A stretch of 64,000 bases of DNA from positions 310,001 through 374,000 of the forward strand of contig JANDJZ010001746.1 in the NCBI GenBank assembly GCA_027943245.1, in the 5' to 3' direction. The notes under the pieces were generated by a model. The model was not told the DNA's origin. It made no database searches and saw only the letters and a list, made by a program, of their open reading frames with translations. Below, in pieces: positions 53,855 through 63,071 of the stretch. Numbering within the stretch: the first letter of the stretch is position 1; the number at the start of each line of letters is the position of its first letter. The DNA is from Acanthamoeba sp. SK_2022b (taxonomy: Eukaryota > Discosea > Longamoebia > Acanthamoebidae). Made by a program: the position numbers and the translations under genes.

Positions 53855-54929
53855 AACATCCGTTAAATCAACCGCGCTGGAGCAGCGCGTCAGCCTGGCG
53901 CAGGACGGCGCCGGCCCGTGGCTGATGCAGGTTCTCACCCGCTATGGCCTGCTGCTGCTGTGCATCGCACTGGTCGTGCTGTTCTCACTGATCACGCCCT
54001 CTTTCGCATCGATGCTGACGCTGCAGGCGATCCTGTCGAGCAAGGCCAAAATCGCCCTGTTGGCGCTGGCGGCGACCATCCCGATGATCGTGGGCAAGAT
54101 CGATCTTAACGTCGGTTTCGGCATTGTGCTGTGGCACATTCTGGCGATCACGCTGCAGGTGGAATACGGCTTCTCCTGGCAGATGGCGGTGCTGACGGTG
54201 CTGGCGATCTCGGCGCTGTACGGGTTGCTGAACGGCATTCTGGTGGCGCTGGCCGATATCGACAGCTTCGTCGCCACTCTCGGCTCCGGCACCGTACTGT
54301 ACGCCATTGCCCTGTGGCACTCCGGCGGGCGGCAGATCGTCGGCGACTTGCCGGATGCCTTCATCGCGCTGCACCACACCGAGATCGCCGGCATTCCGAT
54401 CGTGGCGTTTTACGTGCTGATCGTCGCGGTGGTGCTGTGGCTCATCACCGAACACACCCCGCTCGGCCGCTGCATGTATGCGGTGGGCGGCAACCCGGCG
54501 GCGGCGCGCCTGAACGGCATCTCGGTCAACCGCTTCACCATCGGCGCCTTCATCGCCTCCAGCGTGCTCACCGGTTTCAGCGGCGTGTTGATCGCCGCCG
54601 AACAGGGCGTCGGCCAGGCCAGCGTCGGCATGGACTATCTGCTGCCGGCGCTGGTCGGCGCCTTCCTCGGCAGCACCACCATTCGCCCAGGGCGCGTCAA
54701 CGTCTGGGGCACCGTGGTCGGCATCGCCATTCTGGCTATCGGTATCGCCGGCATTCAGCAGTTCGGCGGCGAATTCTGGGTCGAGCCGCTGTTCAACGGC
54801 GCGACGCTGCTGCTGTCGATCACCCTGGCCGGCTATGCCCAACGCCGTCGGCTGCTCAATCAGAAAGCGGTACAACGCAGCCAGGCGACGCCGGCTGACA
54901 ACAACAATCAGACAGCGACCCACCCTTAA
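53847..54929 (+). CDS. Sugar ABC transporter permease
   Basis: A 360-residue BPD_transp_2 permease with about ten membrane segments. The motif AATIPMIVGKIDLNVGFGI near residue 70 corresponds to the TGGIDLS region of RbsC, and VGAFLGSTTIRPGRVNVWGT near 270 to the coupling helix. Only one permease gene is present, so the pore is probably a homodimer, unlike the two-permease system at 23764-25795. GAGGTAGG precedes the ATG. Confidence 0.88.
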   Translation: MSKTSVKSTALEQRVSLAQDGAGPWLMQVLTRYGLLLLCIALVVLFSLITPSFASMLTLQAILSSKAKIALLALAATIPMIVGKIDLNVGFGIVLWHILAITLQVEYGFSWQMAVLTVLAISALYGLLNGILVALADIDSFVATLGSGTVLYAIALWHSGGRQIVGDLPDAFIALHHTEIAGIPIVAFYVLIVAVVLWLITEHTPLGRCMYAVGGNPAAARLNGISVNRFTIGAFIASSVLTGFSGVLIAAEQGVGQASVGMDYLLPALVGAFLGSTTIRPGRVNVWGTVVGIAILAIGIAGIQQFGGEFWVEPLFNGATLLLSITLAGYAQRRRLLNQKAVQRSQATPADNNNQTATHP

Positions 54930-54943
54930 ACCAGGAGCACACC

Positions 54944-56044
54944 ATGAAACGCATTTGGCTGTTACCGGGGTTCACCACATTCTTGCTCGCCGCATCGCCG
55001 GCCTGGGCCGACGCCTATCTCGATCAGGCCACCGCCGCCGTCGCGAAGGCCACCGCCAGCGCCACCCAGTGGGACGGCCCCACCAGCGGCCCGCAGCTGC
55101 AGGCCAACAAGAAGATCATTTTTATCGCCTCCGACATGAAGAACGGCGGCGTACAAGGGGTGCAACAGGGGTTGAGCGAAGCGGCGAAAGCCGCCGGCTG
55201 GAAGCTGGAAACGCTCGACGGCGGCGGCTCGGTGAAAGATCAGCTGGCATCGCTCAATCAGGCCATCGCCCAAAAACCGGACGGCATCGTGATCGGCGGC
55301 TGGAACCCTAACGTCGCCAAGATCCCGCTGAAAAAGGCCGTGCAGCAGGGCATCGTGCTGACCGCCTGGCACGCGGTGCCGGAACCGGGCCCCATCGCCA
55401 AATACAACGTGTTCTATAACGTCACGTCGGACTCCAACGAAGTGGCGCGCATCGCCGCGCAATACGCGGTGGTGCAGTCCGGCGGCAAGGCGAGCGTGCT
55501 GATCTTCACCGACTCGCTGTATCAAATCGCGCTGGACAAGGCCAACGTCATGAAAGACGAGATCGCCAAATGCAGCGGCTGCACGCTGCTGGAATTCATC
55601 GATACGCCGCTGGCCGATACCGCCAACCGCATGCCGGCAATGACCTTCAGTCTGCTGCAGAAGTACGGCGACAAATTCCAATATGCGCTGGCGATCAACG
55701 ATCTGTACTTCGACTTTATGGCGCCGGCGCTGAAGACCGCCGGCAAAGGCGGCAAGAACGCACCTTACAACGTATCGGCCGGCGACGGTTCGATCTCCGC
55801 TTACCAGCGTATCCGCTCGGGCGACAGCCAGTCGGCGACGGTGCCGGAACCCTTGAAGCTGCACGGTTGGCAACTGCTGGACGAATTCAACCGCGCCTTC
55901 GCCAAGCAGCCGCCTTCCGGCTACGTGACCCCGGCGCATCTGGTGACCCGCGACAATATCGCCGCCGACGGCGGCGCCAATAACCTGTATGACCCGCAAA
56001 ACGACTATCAGGGCCATTACAAAGCGATCTGGGGCGTGAAGTGA
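54944..56044 (+). CDS. Periplasmic sugar-binding protein
   Basis: A 366-residue type 1 periplasmic binding protein. A signal peptide (KRIWLLPGFTTFLLAASPAWA, cleaved near residue 22) is followed by a helical extension of about 30 residues and then the binding fold from KKIIFIASDMKNGGVQG. Two cysteines in KCSGCTLLEF could form a disulfide. The ligand is not determined. Its stop overlaps the next start (GTGA), so the lactonase is made from the same mRNA. Confidence 0.86.
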   Translation: MKRIWLLPGFTTFLLAASPAWADAYLDQATAAVAKATASATQWDGPTSGPQLQANKKIIFIASDMKNGGVQGVQQGLSEAAKAAGWKLETLDGGGSVKDQLASLNQAIAQKPDGIVIGGWNPNVAKIPLKKAVQQGIVLTAWHAVPEPGPIAKYNVFYNVTSDSNEVARIAAQYAVVQSGGKASVLIFTDSLYQIALDKANVMKDEIAKCSGCTLLEFIDTPLADTANRMPAMTFSLLQKYGDKFQYALAINDLYFDFMAPALKTAGKGGKNAPYNVSAGDGSISAYQRIRSGDSQSATVPEPLKLHGWQLLDEFNRAFAKQPPSGYVTPAHLVTRDNIAADGGANNLYDPQNDYQGHYKAIWGVK

Positions 56045-56907
56045 ACGGCGATTCATTGCGCACGCACGCCCGGCTCGAGCGCCTGTGTTCGCCGGCGATC
56101 TGGGCAGAGGGGCCGGTCTGGCTGCCGCAGGAGGATGCGGTGGTGTTCAGCGACGTGAAAGGCAATCGCATGTTCCGCTGGTCGCGCCGGGGTGAGCTGA
56201 CCCTATACCGCTCGCCGTCGCACTACGCCAACGGCAATGCGCGCGACGGCGAAGGGCGCGTGGTCAGCTGCGAACACGGGCGGCGCGGCATCAGCCGCAC
56301 CGAAAGCGATGGCGAGGTGCGCCTGTTGACCGATCGCGTCGACGGCAAGCGCTTTAACTCGCCGAACGACGTGGCGGTGCGTTCCGACGGCACCCTGTGG
56401 TTCACCGATCCGCCCTACGGCATCATCGGCGACGAAGAGGGTTACAAATCGGAAAGCCAGGTGATCGGCTGTTATCTCTACAGCTTCGATCCGCGCGATG
56501 GTTCGCTGACCATCGCCGCCTGCGACCTGCAGCGCCCGAACGGCCTGGCGTTTTCACCGGATGAAAAATGGCTGTACGTTGCGGACATGTCGATCGTGGA
56601 TTTTCCGACGCTGGGCCGCCGAGAGCTGCGCGTCTATGCGGTCAACGGCCGCGGGCTGGAAGCCGGCCGCCGTTTCGCGACGGTGGAGCCCGGTTTCCCG
56701 GACGGCTTCTGCGTCGATCGGGCCGGCAATCTGTTTTGCAGCTGTGCCGACGGCGTGCTGGTCTTTGATCCACAGGGGCGACAGATCGACAAAATCAGCG
56801 TGCCGGAACGCGTCTCCAATTGTACCTTCGGCGGCCCGAACGGCGATGAACTCTATATCACCGCCACCACCTCACTCTACCGCATGGTGCTGAACACCCG
56901 CGGTTAG
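56041..56907 (+). CDS. SMP-30/gluconolactonase-family lactonase
   Basis: A 288-residue six-bladed propeller enzyme. Divalent-metal ligands fit E in IWAEGPVWL, N in NSPNDVAVRSDGTLWFTD and N/D in LQRPNGLAFSPDEKWLYVADMS. It has no signal peptide, so it should act in the cytoplasm on an imported lactone. The GTG start overlaps the binding-protein stop. Placed between an ABC importer and diketogulonate enzymes under one regulator, it probably opens a sugar lactone that feeds YiaK. Confidence 0.87.
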   Translation: MNGDSLRTHARLERLCSPAIWAEGPVWLPQEDAVVFSDVKGNRMFRWSRRGELTLYRSPSHYANGNARDGEGRVVSCEHGRRGISRTESDGEVRLLTDRVDGKRFNSPNDVAVRSDGTLWFTDPPYGIIGDEEGYKSESQVIGCYLYSFDPRDGSLTIAACDLQRPNGLAFSPDEKWLYVADMSIVDFPTLGRRELRVYAVNGRGLEAGRRFATVEPGFPDGFCVDRAGNLFCSCADGVLVFDPQGRQIDKISVPERVSNCTFGGPNGDELYITATTSLYRMVLNTRG

Positions 56908-56982
56908 CCGGGGTCTCGCAAGACGCAGGGTGGGTTTCGATCCGCCCTGCTTTGTCACGTCTGAAGCACGCCATCTCCACCA

Positions 56983-57004
56983 AAATGTGGCGACGATCAC
57001 AAAA
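56983..57004. promoter_or_regulatory. Candidate CRP site before yiaK
   Basis: AAATGTGG-CGACGA-TCACAAAA: the core TGTGG-N6-TCACA differs from the CRP consensus by one base. It lies about 90 bases before the YiaJ-type site and 160 bases before yiaK, in the 256-base gap after the lactonase gene. Confidence 0.7.
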
Positions 57005-57091
57005 TCACCACTCAATTTTAACGTCATGTTTTTCATGAATAATTTTACTTCCCCTTGCTTTGACTTCCCTGAATCGCCGGGATAGCATTTA

Positions 57092-57122
57092 TTTGAAATG
57101 CAATTTCGCATATTGAAATTTA
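57092..57122. promoter_or_regulatory. YiaJ-type operator, copy 2
   Basis: The same 31-base arrangement of GAAAT / ATTTC / GAAAT half-sites as at 52194-52224, 27 of 31 bases identical, ending 41 bases before the yiaK start. It marks a second promoter of the same regulon. Confidence 0.82.
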
Positions 57123-57163
57123 GCGAACCAAAAACAGGCGATTCGCACAGGTGGAGAACCGGC

Positions 57164-58162
57164 ATGAGAGTGAGTTACAGCGAGTTAAAACACCAATTCA
57201 AACGCGTGCTGCTGGCGCGCGGCGTGGCGGAGCACACCGCCGATGACTGCGCCGGCATGTTCGCCGACACCACCGCCAGCGGCGTTTATTCCCACGGCGT
57301 TAACCGCTTTCCGCGCTTTATTCAGCAACTGGACGCCGGTGATATCGTGCCGGACGCCGAACCCAGCAAACTGTTGTCTCTGGGGGCGATCGAGCAATGG
57401 GATGCGCACCAGGGCATCGGCAACCTTACCGCCCGCCGCATGATGGATCGCGCCATGCAGTTAGCCGACGATCATGGCATCGGCCTGGTGGCGCTGCGCA
57501 ACGCCAACCACTGGATGCGCGGCGGCGGCTACGGCTGGCAGGCGGCGGAGAAAGGCTATATCGGCATTTGCTGGACCAACTCGATCGCCGTGATGCCGCC
57601 GTGGGGCGCCAAAACGTGCCGTATCGGCACCAACCCGCTGATCGTCGCCGTGCCCGGCAACCCGATCACCATGGTGGACATGTCGATGTCGATGTTTTCC
57701 TACGGCGCGCTGGAGCTGAACCGGCTGGCGGGCAAAACCCTGCCGGTGGACGGCGGCTTCGACAACGACGGCCACCTGACCCGCGATCCGGCCACCATCG
57801 AAGAGAATCGGCGCATTTTGCCAATGGGGTATTGGAAAGGATCGGCGCTGTCGATCGTGCTGGACATGATCGCCACCCTGCTGTCCGGCGGCGCCTCGGT
57901 GGCGGAAGTGACGGAAGATCACCGCGACGAATACGGCGTCTCGCAGGTGTTCATCGCGATTGAGATAGACCGGTTGATCGACGGCGACAGCCGCGATCAA
58001 AAACTGCAGCGCATCATGGATTACGTCACCAGCGCCGAACGGGACAACCCCGACGTCGCCATTCGCCTGCCGGGCCACAAGTTCCCGCACATTCTGGAAG
58101 AAAACCTGCGCGACGGTATTCCGGTCGACGAACGGGTTTGGGCGCGCATTCAGGCGCTGTAA
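57164..58162 (+). CDS. yiaK: 2,3-diketo-L-gulonate reductase
   Basis: A 332-residue NADH-dependent reductase of the malate/lactate dehydrogenase 2 family (dlgD). It reduces 2,3-diketo-L-gulonate to 3-keto-L-gulonate. Family blocks: [18 protein letters not shown] near residue 42, the catalytic His region [21 protein letters not shown] near 113 and [11 protein letters not shown] near 155. Length equals E. coli YiaK. The ATG at 57164 has GGAG upstream; a longer open frame begins inside the operator and is not real. Confidence 0.95.
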   Translation: MRVSYSELKHQFKRVLLARGVAEHTADDCAGMFADTTASGVYSHGVNRFPRFIQQLDAGDIVPDAEPSKLLSLGAIEQWDAHQGIGNLTARRMMDRAMQLADDHGIGLVALRNANHWMRGGGYGWQAAEKGYIGICWTNSIAVMPPWGAKTCRIGTNPLIVAVPGNPITMVDMSMSMFSYGALELNRLAGKTLPVDGGFDNDGHLTRDPATIEENRRILPMGYWKGSALSIVLDMIATLLSGGASVAEVTEDHRDEYGVSQVFIAIEIDRLIDGDSRDQKLQRIMDYVTSAERDNPDVAIRLPGHKFPHILEENLRDGIPVDERVWARIQAL

Positions 58163-58175
58163 CGGGAGGATCATC

Positions 58176-58646
58176 ATGATATTCGGCCACATCGCCAACA
58201 CCGCGCCCGAGCAGTACCCAGCGCCGGTCGCCAACGTCGTCGCCTATCTGCAGCGCACCGATTTCAGCGTCTTGCCCGCAGGGCGCTATGAAGATCCCGC
58301 CACCGGCTACGTGGTGCAAGTGCTGGATCTGCATACCCAACCGCCGGATGCGCTGCGCCCGGAAGTACACCGGCAAAACGTCGACGTGCAGTTTCTGGTC
58401 AGCGGTACCGAGCTTATCGGCGTAGCGGCGGACAACGGCGACAACGTCATTCATCAGGAACTGCTGGCGCAGCGCGACATCCTGTTTTATCTGAACGTCA
58501 CCGACGAATCCTGGCTCACGATGCGGCCCGGCAACTTCGCGGTATTTTTTCCGCAGGACGTGCATCGCCCGGCCTGCATTAACCAACGCCCCTGCGCGAT
58601 ACGCAAGGTGGTGGTGAAGATACCGCTGGCGTCGTTTAGCGCCTGA
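58176..58646 (+). CDS. yiaL: YiaL, YhcH/YjgK/YiaL family protein
   Basis: A 156-residue cupin-like protein of the YhcH/YiaL (DUF386) family. Conserved His and Glu residues sit in EVHRQNVDVQFLVSG and PQDVHRPACI, as expected for a metal site. Family members are thought to act as sugar isomerases, anomerases or related helpers; no exact role is proven for YiaL. GGGAGGA precedes the ATG, 14 bases after yiaK. Confidence 0.92.
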   Translation: MIFGHIANTAPEQYPAPVANVVAYLQRTDFSVLPAGRYEDPATGYVVQVLDLHTQPPDALRPEVHRQNVDVQFLVSGTELIGVAADNGDNVIHQELLAQRDILFYLNVTDESWLTMRPGNFAVFFPQDVHRPACINQRPCAIRKVVVKIPLASFSA

Positions 58647-58770
58647 TAGACGCAACACCCGTAACGATAACAACACCGGTCCATGAGGCCTGTGCGGGCG
58701 CCCTTGCGCCCAAATCAAGCAAAACAATAACGCCCGACCCTACAAAAAGCGAACATCGAAAGAGGTCCTT

Positions 58771-60066
58771 ATGAATACAGCCTCCGTTTCCGTCAGCCAA
58801 AGCCAGGCGATACCCAAGCTCCGCTGGCTGAGGATCGTGCCGCCTATCCTCATTACCTGCATCATTTCTTACATGGACCGGGTCAACATCGCCTTCGCCA
58901 TGCCCGGTGGCATGGATGACGAACTCGGCATCACCGCCTCGATGGCCGGGCTGGCCGGCGGCATCTTCTTCATCGGTTACCTGTTTCTGCAGGTGCCCGG
59001 CGGCAAGCTGGCGGTATACGGCAACGGCAAGAAATTCATCGGCTGGTCACTGTTGGCCTGGGCGGTGATCTCGGTACTGACCGGCCTGGTCACCAACCAG
59101 TACCAGCTGCTGTTCCTGCGCTTCGCCCTCGGCGTTTCCGAAGGCGGCATGCTGCCGGTGGTGCTGACCATGATCAGCAACTGGTTCCCGGATAAGGAGC
59201 GCGGCCGCGCCAACGCCATCGTCATCATGTTCGTACCGATCGCCGGCATTCTCACCGCCCCGCTGTCGGGTTGGATCATCACCGCCTGGGACTGGCGCAT
59301 GCTGTTCCTGGTGGAGGGCGCTCTCTCGCTGGCGGTGATGGCGCTGTGGTATTTCACCATCAGCAACCGGCCCCAAGAGGCCAAATGGATCTCGCAGGCG
59401 GAAAAAGAGTATCTGGTGAAGACCCTGCACGACGAACAGCTGCTGATCAAAGGAAAAACGGTGCGCAACGCCTCGCTGCGCCGGGTGCTGGGCGACCGGA
59501 TCATGTGGCAGCTGATCCTGGTGAATTTCTTCTACCAGACCGGTATCTACGGCTACACCCTGTGGCTGCCGACCATTTTGAAAGGGCTGACCCACGGCGA
59601 TATGGAGCAAGTGGGCCTGCTGGCTATCTTGCCCTATATCGGCGCCATCTTCGGCATGCTGATCATCTCCACCCTCTCCGATCGCACCGGCAAGCGCAAA
59701 GTCTTCGTCGCCCTGCCGCTGGCCTGCTTTGCCGCCTGCATGGCGCTGTCGGTGCTGCTGAAGGATCACGTCTGGTGGTCTTACGCTGCGCTGGTCGGCT
59801 GCGGCGTGTTTATTCAGGCGGCGGCCGGGGTGTTCTGGACCATCCCGCCCAAATTGTTCAACGCCGAAGTGGCCGGCGGCGCGCGCGGCGTGATCAATGC
59901 GCTGGGCAACCTCGGCGGCTTTTGCGGCCCGTATATGGTCGGCGTCCTGATCAGCCTGTTCAGCAAGGATGTCGGCGTCTACAGCCTGGCGGCCTCGTTG
60001 GCGATCGCCTCCGTGCTGGCGTTGATGCTGCCCAATAAATGCGACCACAGCGCGAGGAGCGAATGA
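58771..60066 (+). CDS. yiaX2: MFS transporter, YiaX2-like (anion:cation symporter)
   Basis: A 431-residue 12-segment major facilitator of the anion:cation symporter group. The family stretch IISYMDRVNIAFAMPG lies in the first segment and NWFPDKERGRANAIV in the 4-5 loop. In the Klebsiella oxytoca yia operon, the gene at this place is yiaX2, while E. coli has the TRAP genes yiaMNO instead. It probably imports diketogulonate or a related sugar acid with a cation. AGAGG precedes the ATG after a 124-base gap. Confidence 0.85.
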   Translation: MNTASVSVSQSQAIPKLRWLRIVPPILITCIISYMDRVNIAFAMPGGMDDELGITASMAGLAGGIFFIGYLFLQVPGGKLAVYGNGKKFIGWSLLAWAVISVLTGLVTNQYQLLFLRFALGVSEGGMLPVVLTMISNWFPDKERGRANAIVIMFVPIAGILTAPLSGWIITAWDWRMLFLVEGALSLAVMALWYFTISNRPQEAKWISQAEKEYLVKTLHDEQLLIKGKTVRNASLRRVLGDRIMWQLILVNFFYQTGIYGYTLWLPTILKGLTHGDMEQVGLLAILPYIGAIFGMLIISTLSDRTGKRKVFVALPLACFAACMALSVLLKDHVWWSYAALVGCGVFIQAAAGVFWTIPPKLFNAEVAGGARGVINALGNLGGFCGPYMVGVLISLFSKDVGVYSLAASLAIASVLALMLPNKCDHSARSE

Positions 60067-61556
60067 TGGAATATTGGCTGGGGCTCGACTGCGGCGGTAC
60101 CTTCATCAAGGCGGGTTTATACGACCGCAGGGGCCATGAACACGGCGTTGCGCGGCGCAATCTGGCGATCGTCGCGCCGCAGCCCGGCTGGGCCGAGCGC
60201 GATATGGCGTCGCTGTGGCGCACCGCCGCCGACGTGATCCGTGAAGTGCTGTCCGCCAGCGGCGTCGCCGCCGGCGCCATCCAGGCCATCGGCATCTCGG
60301 CGCAGGGTAAGGGGGCGTTTCTGCTGGATAAGCAGGGGCAGCCGCTGGGCAACGCCATGCTCTCTTCCGATCAGCGCGCGCTGGCGCTGGTGCAGGAATG
60401 GCAACGGCAGGGCGTGCCGCAGGCGCTGTATCCGCAAACGCGCCAAACGCTGTGGACCGGGCATCCGGTCTCGCTGCTGCGCTGGCTGAAGCGGCATCAG
60501 CCGGAACGTTACGCCCGCATCGGCAGCGTACTGATGGCGCACGACTACCTGCGCTATTGCCTGACCGGCGAGCTGGCCTGCGAAGAAACCAATATCTCCG
60601 AATCCAACCTGTATCAGATGCGCAGCGGACGCTATGACCCGGCGCTGGCGCAGCTGCTGGGTATCGGCGACATCATGCCCGCCCTGCCGACGATTGTCGG
60701 TTCGGCCGAGATCGCCGGGCGCGTCGCGGCAAACGCCGCGGCCATCACCGGCCTGCAAACCGGCACCCCGGTGGTCGGCGGGTTGTTCGACGTGGTGTCC
60801 ACCGCGCTGTGCGCCGGACTGCAGGACGAAACCCGACTCAATGCGGTGATGGGGACCTGGTCGGTCACCAGCGGCATCACCGACGCCATCGTCGAGGGTT
60901 TCGATCATCCCTTTGTCTATGGCCGCCACGCCGAAAACGGCCAATACATCGTGCACGAAGCCAGCCCCACTTCCGCCGCCAACCTGGAGTGGTTCTGTCA
61001 CCAATGGGGGCTGCAGGACTACGACCAGCTTAACCGCTGGGTCGCCGCCCTGCCGAAAGCCGCCGGCGATCTGCTGTTCGCCCCTTTCCTGTATGGCTCC
61101 AACGCCGGCCTGGGGCTGAGCGCCAGCTTCTACGGTCTGCAGGCCTTCCACCAGCGCGAGCACCTGGTGCAGGCGATCTACGAAGGCGTGGTGTTCTGCC
61201 ACATGACGCACCTTAACCGCATGCGCCGGCGTTTCCCTGAGGCACAGGCGCTGCGCGTGACCGGCGGCCCCGTCAAATCCCTCCCCTGGATGCAAATGTT
61301 CGCCGACGTCAGCGGCCTGCCGGTTGAGCTGCCGCAGGTGGAAGAAACCGGCTGTCTGGGCGCGGCGATGGCGGCCATGGTCGGCAGCGACGTCTTCAAC
61401 GATTTCACCGCCGCCCAGCACCGGCTGGCGCCGCGTATCGAGCGGCTGCTGCCTGATGCGGCCGCTGCCGAAGCTTACGACAACAAACACCAACGTTATC
61501 AGGCGCTGATTGCTGCATTGCAACATCTGCAGTCCGCCAACAAGGAGGCCCCATGA
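60066..61556 (+). CDS. lyxK: L-xylulose/3-keto-L-gulonate kinase
   Basis: A 496-residue FGGY-family sugar kinase. The N-terminal phosphate loop is LGLDCGGTFIKAGLYD; the second FGGY signature region includes VTGGPVKSLPWMQMFADV near residue 400 and a Gly-rich GCLGAAMAAMVG follows. It matches E. coli LyxK (498 residues), which phosphorylates L-xylulose and 3-keto-L-gulonate. The start is ATG at 60066, or the adjacent ATG at 60063; GAGGAG is better spaced for the former. Confidence 0.94.
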   Translation: MEYWLGLDCGGTFIKAGLYDRRGHEHGVARRNLAIVAPQPGWAERDMASLWRTAADVIREVLSASGVAAGAIQAIGISAQGKGAFLLDKQGQPLGNAMLSSDQRALALVQEWQRQGVPQALYPQTRQTLWTGHPVSLLRWLKRHQPERYARIGSVLMAHDYLRYCLTGELACEETNISESNLYQMRSGRYDPALAQLLGIGDIMPALPTIVGSAEIAGRVAANAAAITGLQTGTPVVGGLFDVVSTALCAGLQDETRLNAVMGTWSVTSGITDAIVEGFDHPFVYGRHAENGQYIVHEASPTSAANLEWFCHQWGLQDYDQLNRWVAALPKAAGDLLFAPFLYGSNAGLGLSASFYGLQAFHQREHLVQAIYEGVVFCHMTHLNRMRRRFPEAQALRVTGGPVKSLPWMQMFADVSGLPVELPQVEETGCLGAAMAAMVGSDVFNDFTAAQHRLAPRIERLLPDAAAAEAYDNKHQRYQALIAALQHLQSANKEAP

Positions 61557-62209
61557 GCACGAAACCGCGCCTGCAGCTGGCGCTCGATCAAACCCGTTTG
61601 GATACGGCGCTGCGCACCGCCGAGACCCTCAGCCCCCATGTGGACATCATCGAGGCCGGTACCATTTTGTGCATCAGCGCCGGCATTCAGGCGGTTAGCG
61701 CGCTGCGCGAGCGCTGCCCGCAGCACACGCTGGTGGCCGACCTCAAGGTGGCCGACGCCGGTGCGACGCTGGCCGAGCAGGCCTTCGGCCAGGGCGCGAA
61801 CTGGATGACGGTGATCTGCGCCGCGCCGTTGGCCACCATGGCCAGCGCGCGGGAGGTCGCCGAGCGTCACGGCGGTGAAATCCAGATCGAACTGTTCGGC
61901 CGCTGGACATTGGAGGATGCGCGGCAATGGCGCGGCCTCGGCATCCGCCAGGCGATCTATCACCGCGGCCGCGACGCGCAGGCCAGCGGGCAAACCTGGG
62001 GCCGGCAGGATTTGGATCGGATGAAGGCGCTGTCCGATCTGGGCATCGAGCTGTCGGTGACCGGCGGCATCACGCCCACCGACCTGCCGCTGTTTAAAGA
62101 GATCGCCGTCACCGCCTTTATCGCCGGCCGCGCGCTGGCCGAGGCCGGCGATCCGCCGGCGGCCGCCAGGCAGTTCCGCACCGCCATCGATGACATCTGG
62201 AGATCATGA
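61553..62209 (+). CDS. sgbH: 3-keto-L-gulonate-6-phosphate decarboxylase
   Basis: A 218-residue TIM-barrel of the orotidine-phosphate decarboxylase suprafamily. LQLALDQTRLDTAL at the start, DIIEAGTILCIS, the metal-binding LVADLKVADAG near residue 62 and SVTGGITPTDLPL near 163 match SgbH/UlaD. It yields L-xylulose 5-phosphate and CO2. The ATG overlaps the lyxK stop (ATGA). Confidence 0.95.
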   Translation: MSTKPRLQLALDQTRLDTALRTAETLSPHVDIIEAGTILCISAGIQAVSALRERCPQHTLVADLKVADAGATLAEQAFGQGANWMTVICAAPLATMASAREVAERHGGEIQIELFGRWTLEDARQWRGLGIRQAIYHRGRDAQASGQTWGRQDLDRMKALSDLGIELSVTGGITPTDLPLFKEIAVTAFIAGRALAEAGDPPAAARQFRTAIDDIWRS

Positions 62210-62210
62210 T

Positions 62211-63071
62211 ATGCGTCAGCACCCGTTGGGAATTTACGAGAAAGCGCTGCCGAAACACCTGAGCTGGCCCGAACGCCTGGCGCTGGCCAAGGCTTGCGGC
62301 TTCGACTTCGTCGAAATGTCGGTGGACGAAAGCGATGAACGTCTGGCGCGCCTGAGCTGGAGCAAAGCTCAGCGCCTGGCACTGGTGGACGCCATGCTGG
62401 AAACCGGCATCCGCATTCCGTCTATGTGCCTCTCCGGCCACCGGCGCTTCCCGTTTGGCAGCCACGATCCGGCGCTGCGACAGCGCGCCTTCGACGTGAT
62501 GGAACAGGCCATTCAGCTGGCCAAAGATGTCGGTATCCGGACGATCCAGCTGGCCGGCTACGACGTGTATTACGAAGAGCAGGACGAGGGGACGCTGGCG
62601 CGCTTTAGCGAAGGCATGCAGTGGGCGGTAGACCGTGCCGCCGCCGCCCAGGTGATGCTGGCGGTGGAAATTATGGATACCGCCTTTATGAACTCGATCG
62701 GGAAATGGAAAGCCTGGGACACCCTGTTGGCCTCGCCGTGGTTCACGGTGTATCCGGACGTCGGCAACCTCAGCGCCTGGGGCAACGACGTGCCGCGCGA
62801 GCTGGAGCTGGGCATCGATCGCATCGCCGCCATTCACCTGAAAGACACCTACCCGGTCACCGCCACTTCGCCGGGGCAATTCCGTGACGTGCCGTTTGGC
62901 GAAGGCTGCGTCGACTTCGTCGAGGTGTTTCGCACGCTGCAGCGCCTCAATTACCGCGGCGCATTCCTGATTGAGATGTGGACAGAAAAAGCCGAGGAGC
63001 CGGTGGCCGAGATCGTTCAGGCCCGCCGCTGGATCGAACAGAAAATGCAACAAGGGGGCATGACATGCTGA
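62211..63071 (+). CDS. sgbU: L-xylulose/L-ribulose-5-phosphate 3-epimerase
   Basis: A 286-residue TIM-barrel epimerase, equal in length to E. coli Sgb[18 protein letters not shown], the metal-binding Glu in [25 protein letters not shown] and the IHLKDTYPV His match SgbU/UlaE. It turns L-xylulose 5-phosphate into L-ribulose 5-phosphate. GGAG precedes the ATG at 62211, one base after the sgbH stop, and its end overlaps the next gene by seven bases. Confidence 0.94.
   Translation: MRQHPLGIYEKALPKHLSWPERLALAKACGFDFVEMSVDESDERLARLSWSKAQRLALVDAMLETGIRIPSMCLSGHRRFPFGSHDPALRQRAFDVMEQAIQLAKDVGIRTIQLAGYDVYYEEQDEGTLARFSEGMQWAVDRAAAAQVMLAVEIMDTAFMNSIGKWKAWDTLLASPWFTVYPDVGNLSAWGNDVPRELELGIDRIAAIHLKDTYPVTATSPGQFRDVPFGEGCVDFVEVFRTLQRLNYRGAFLIEMWTEKAEEPVAEIVQARRWIEQKMQQGGMTC

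Noticed and set aside
54962..56056. A 364-codon open frame antisense to the sugar-binding protein
   Set aside because: The plus-strand frame has a signal peptide and binding fold and is coupled to its neighbours; the antisense frame has neither.
60117..61526. A 469-codon open frame antisense to lyxK
   Set aside because: A compositional shadow of the kinase gene.
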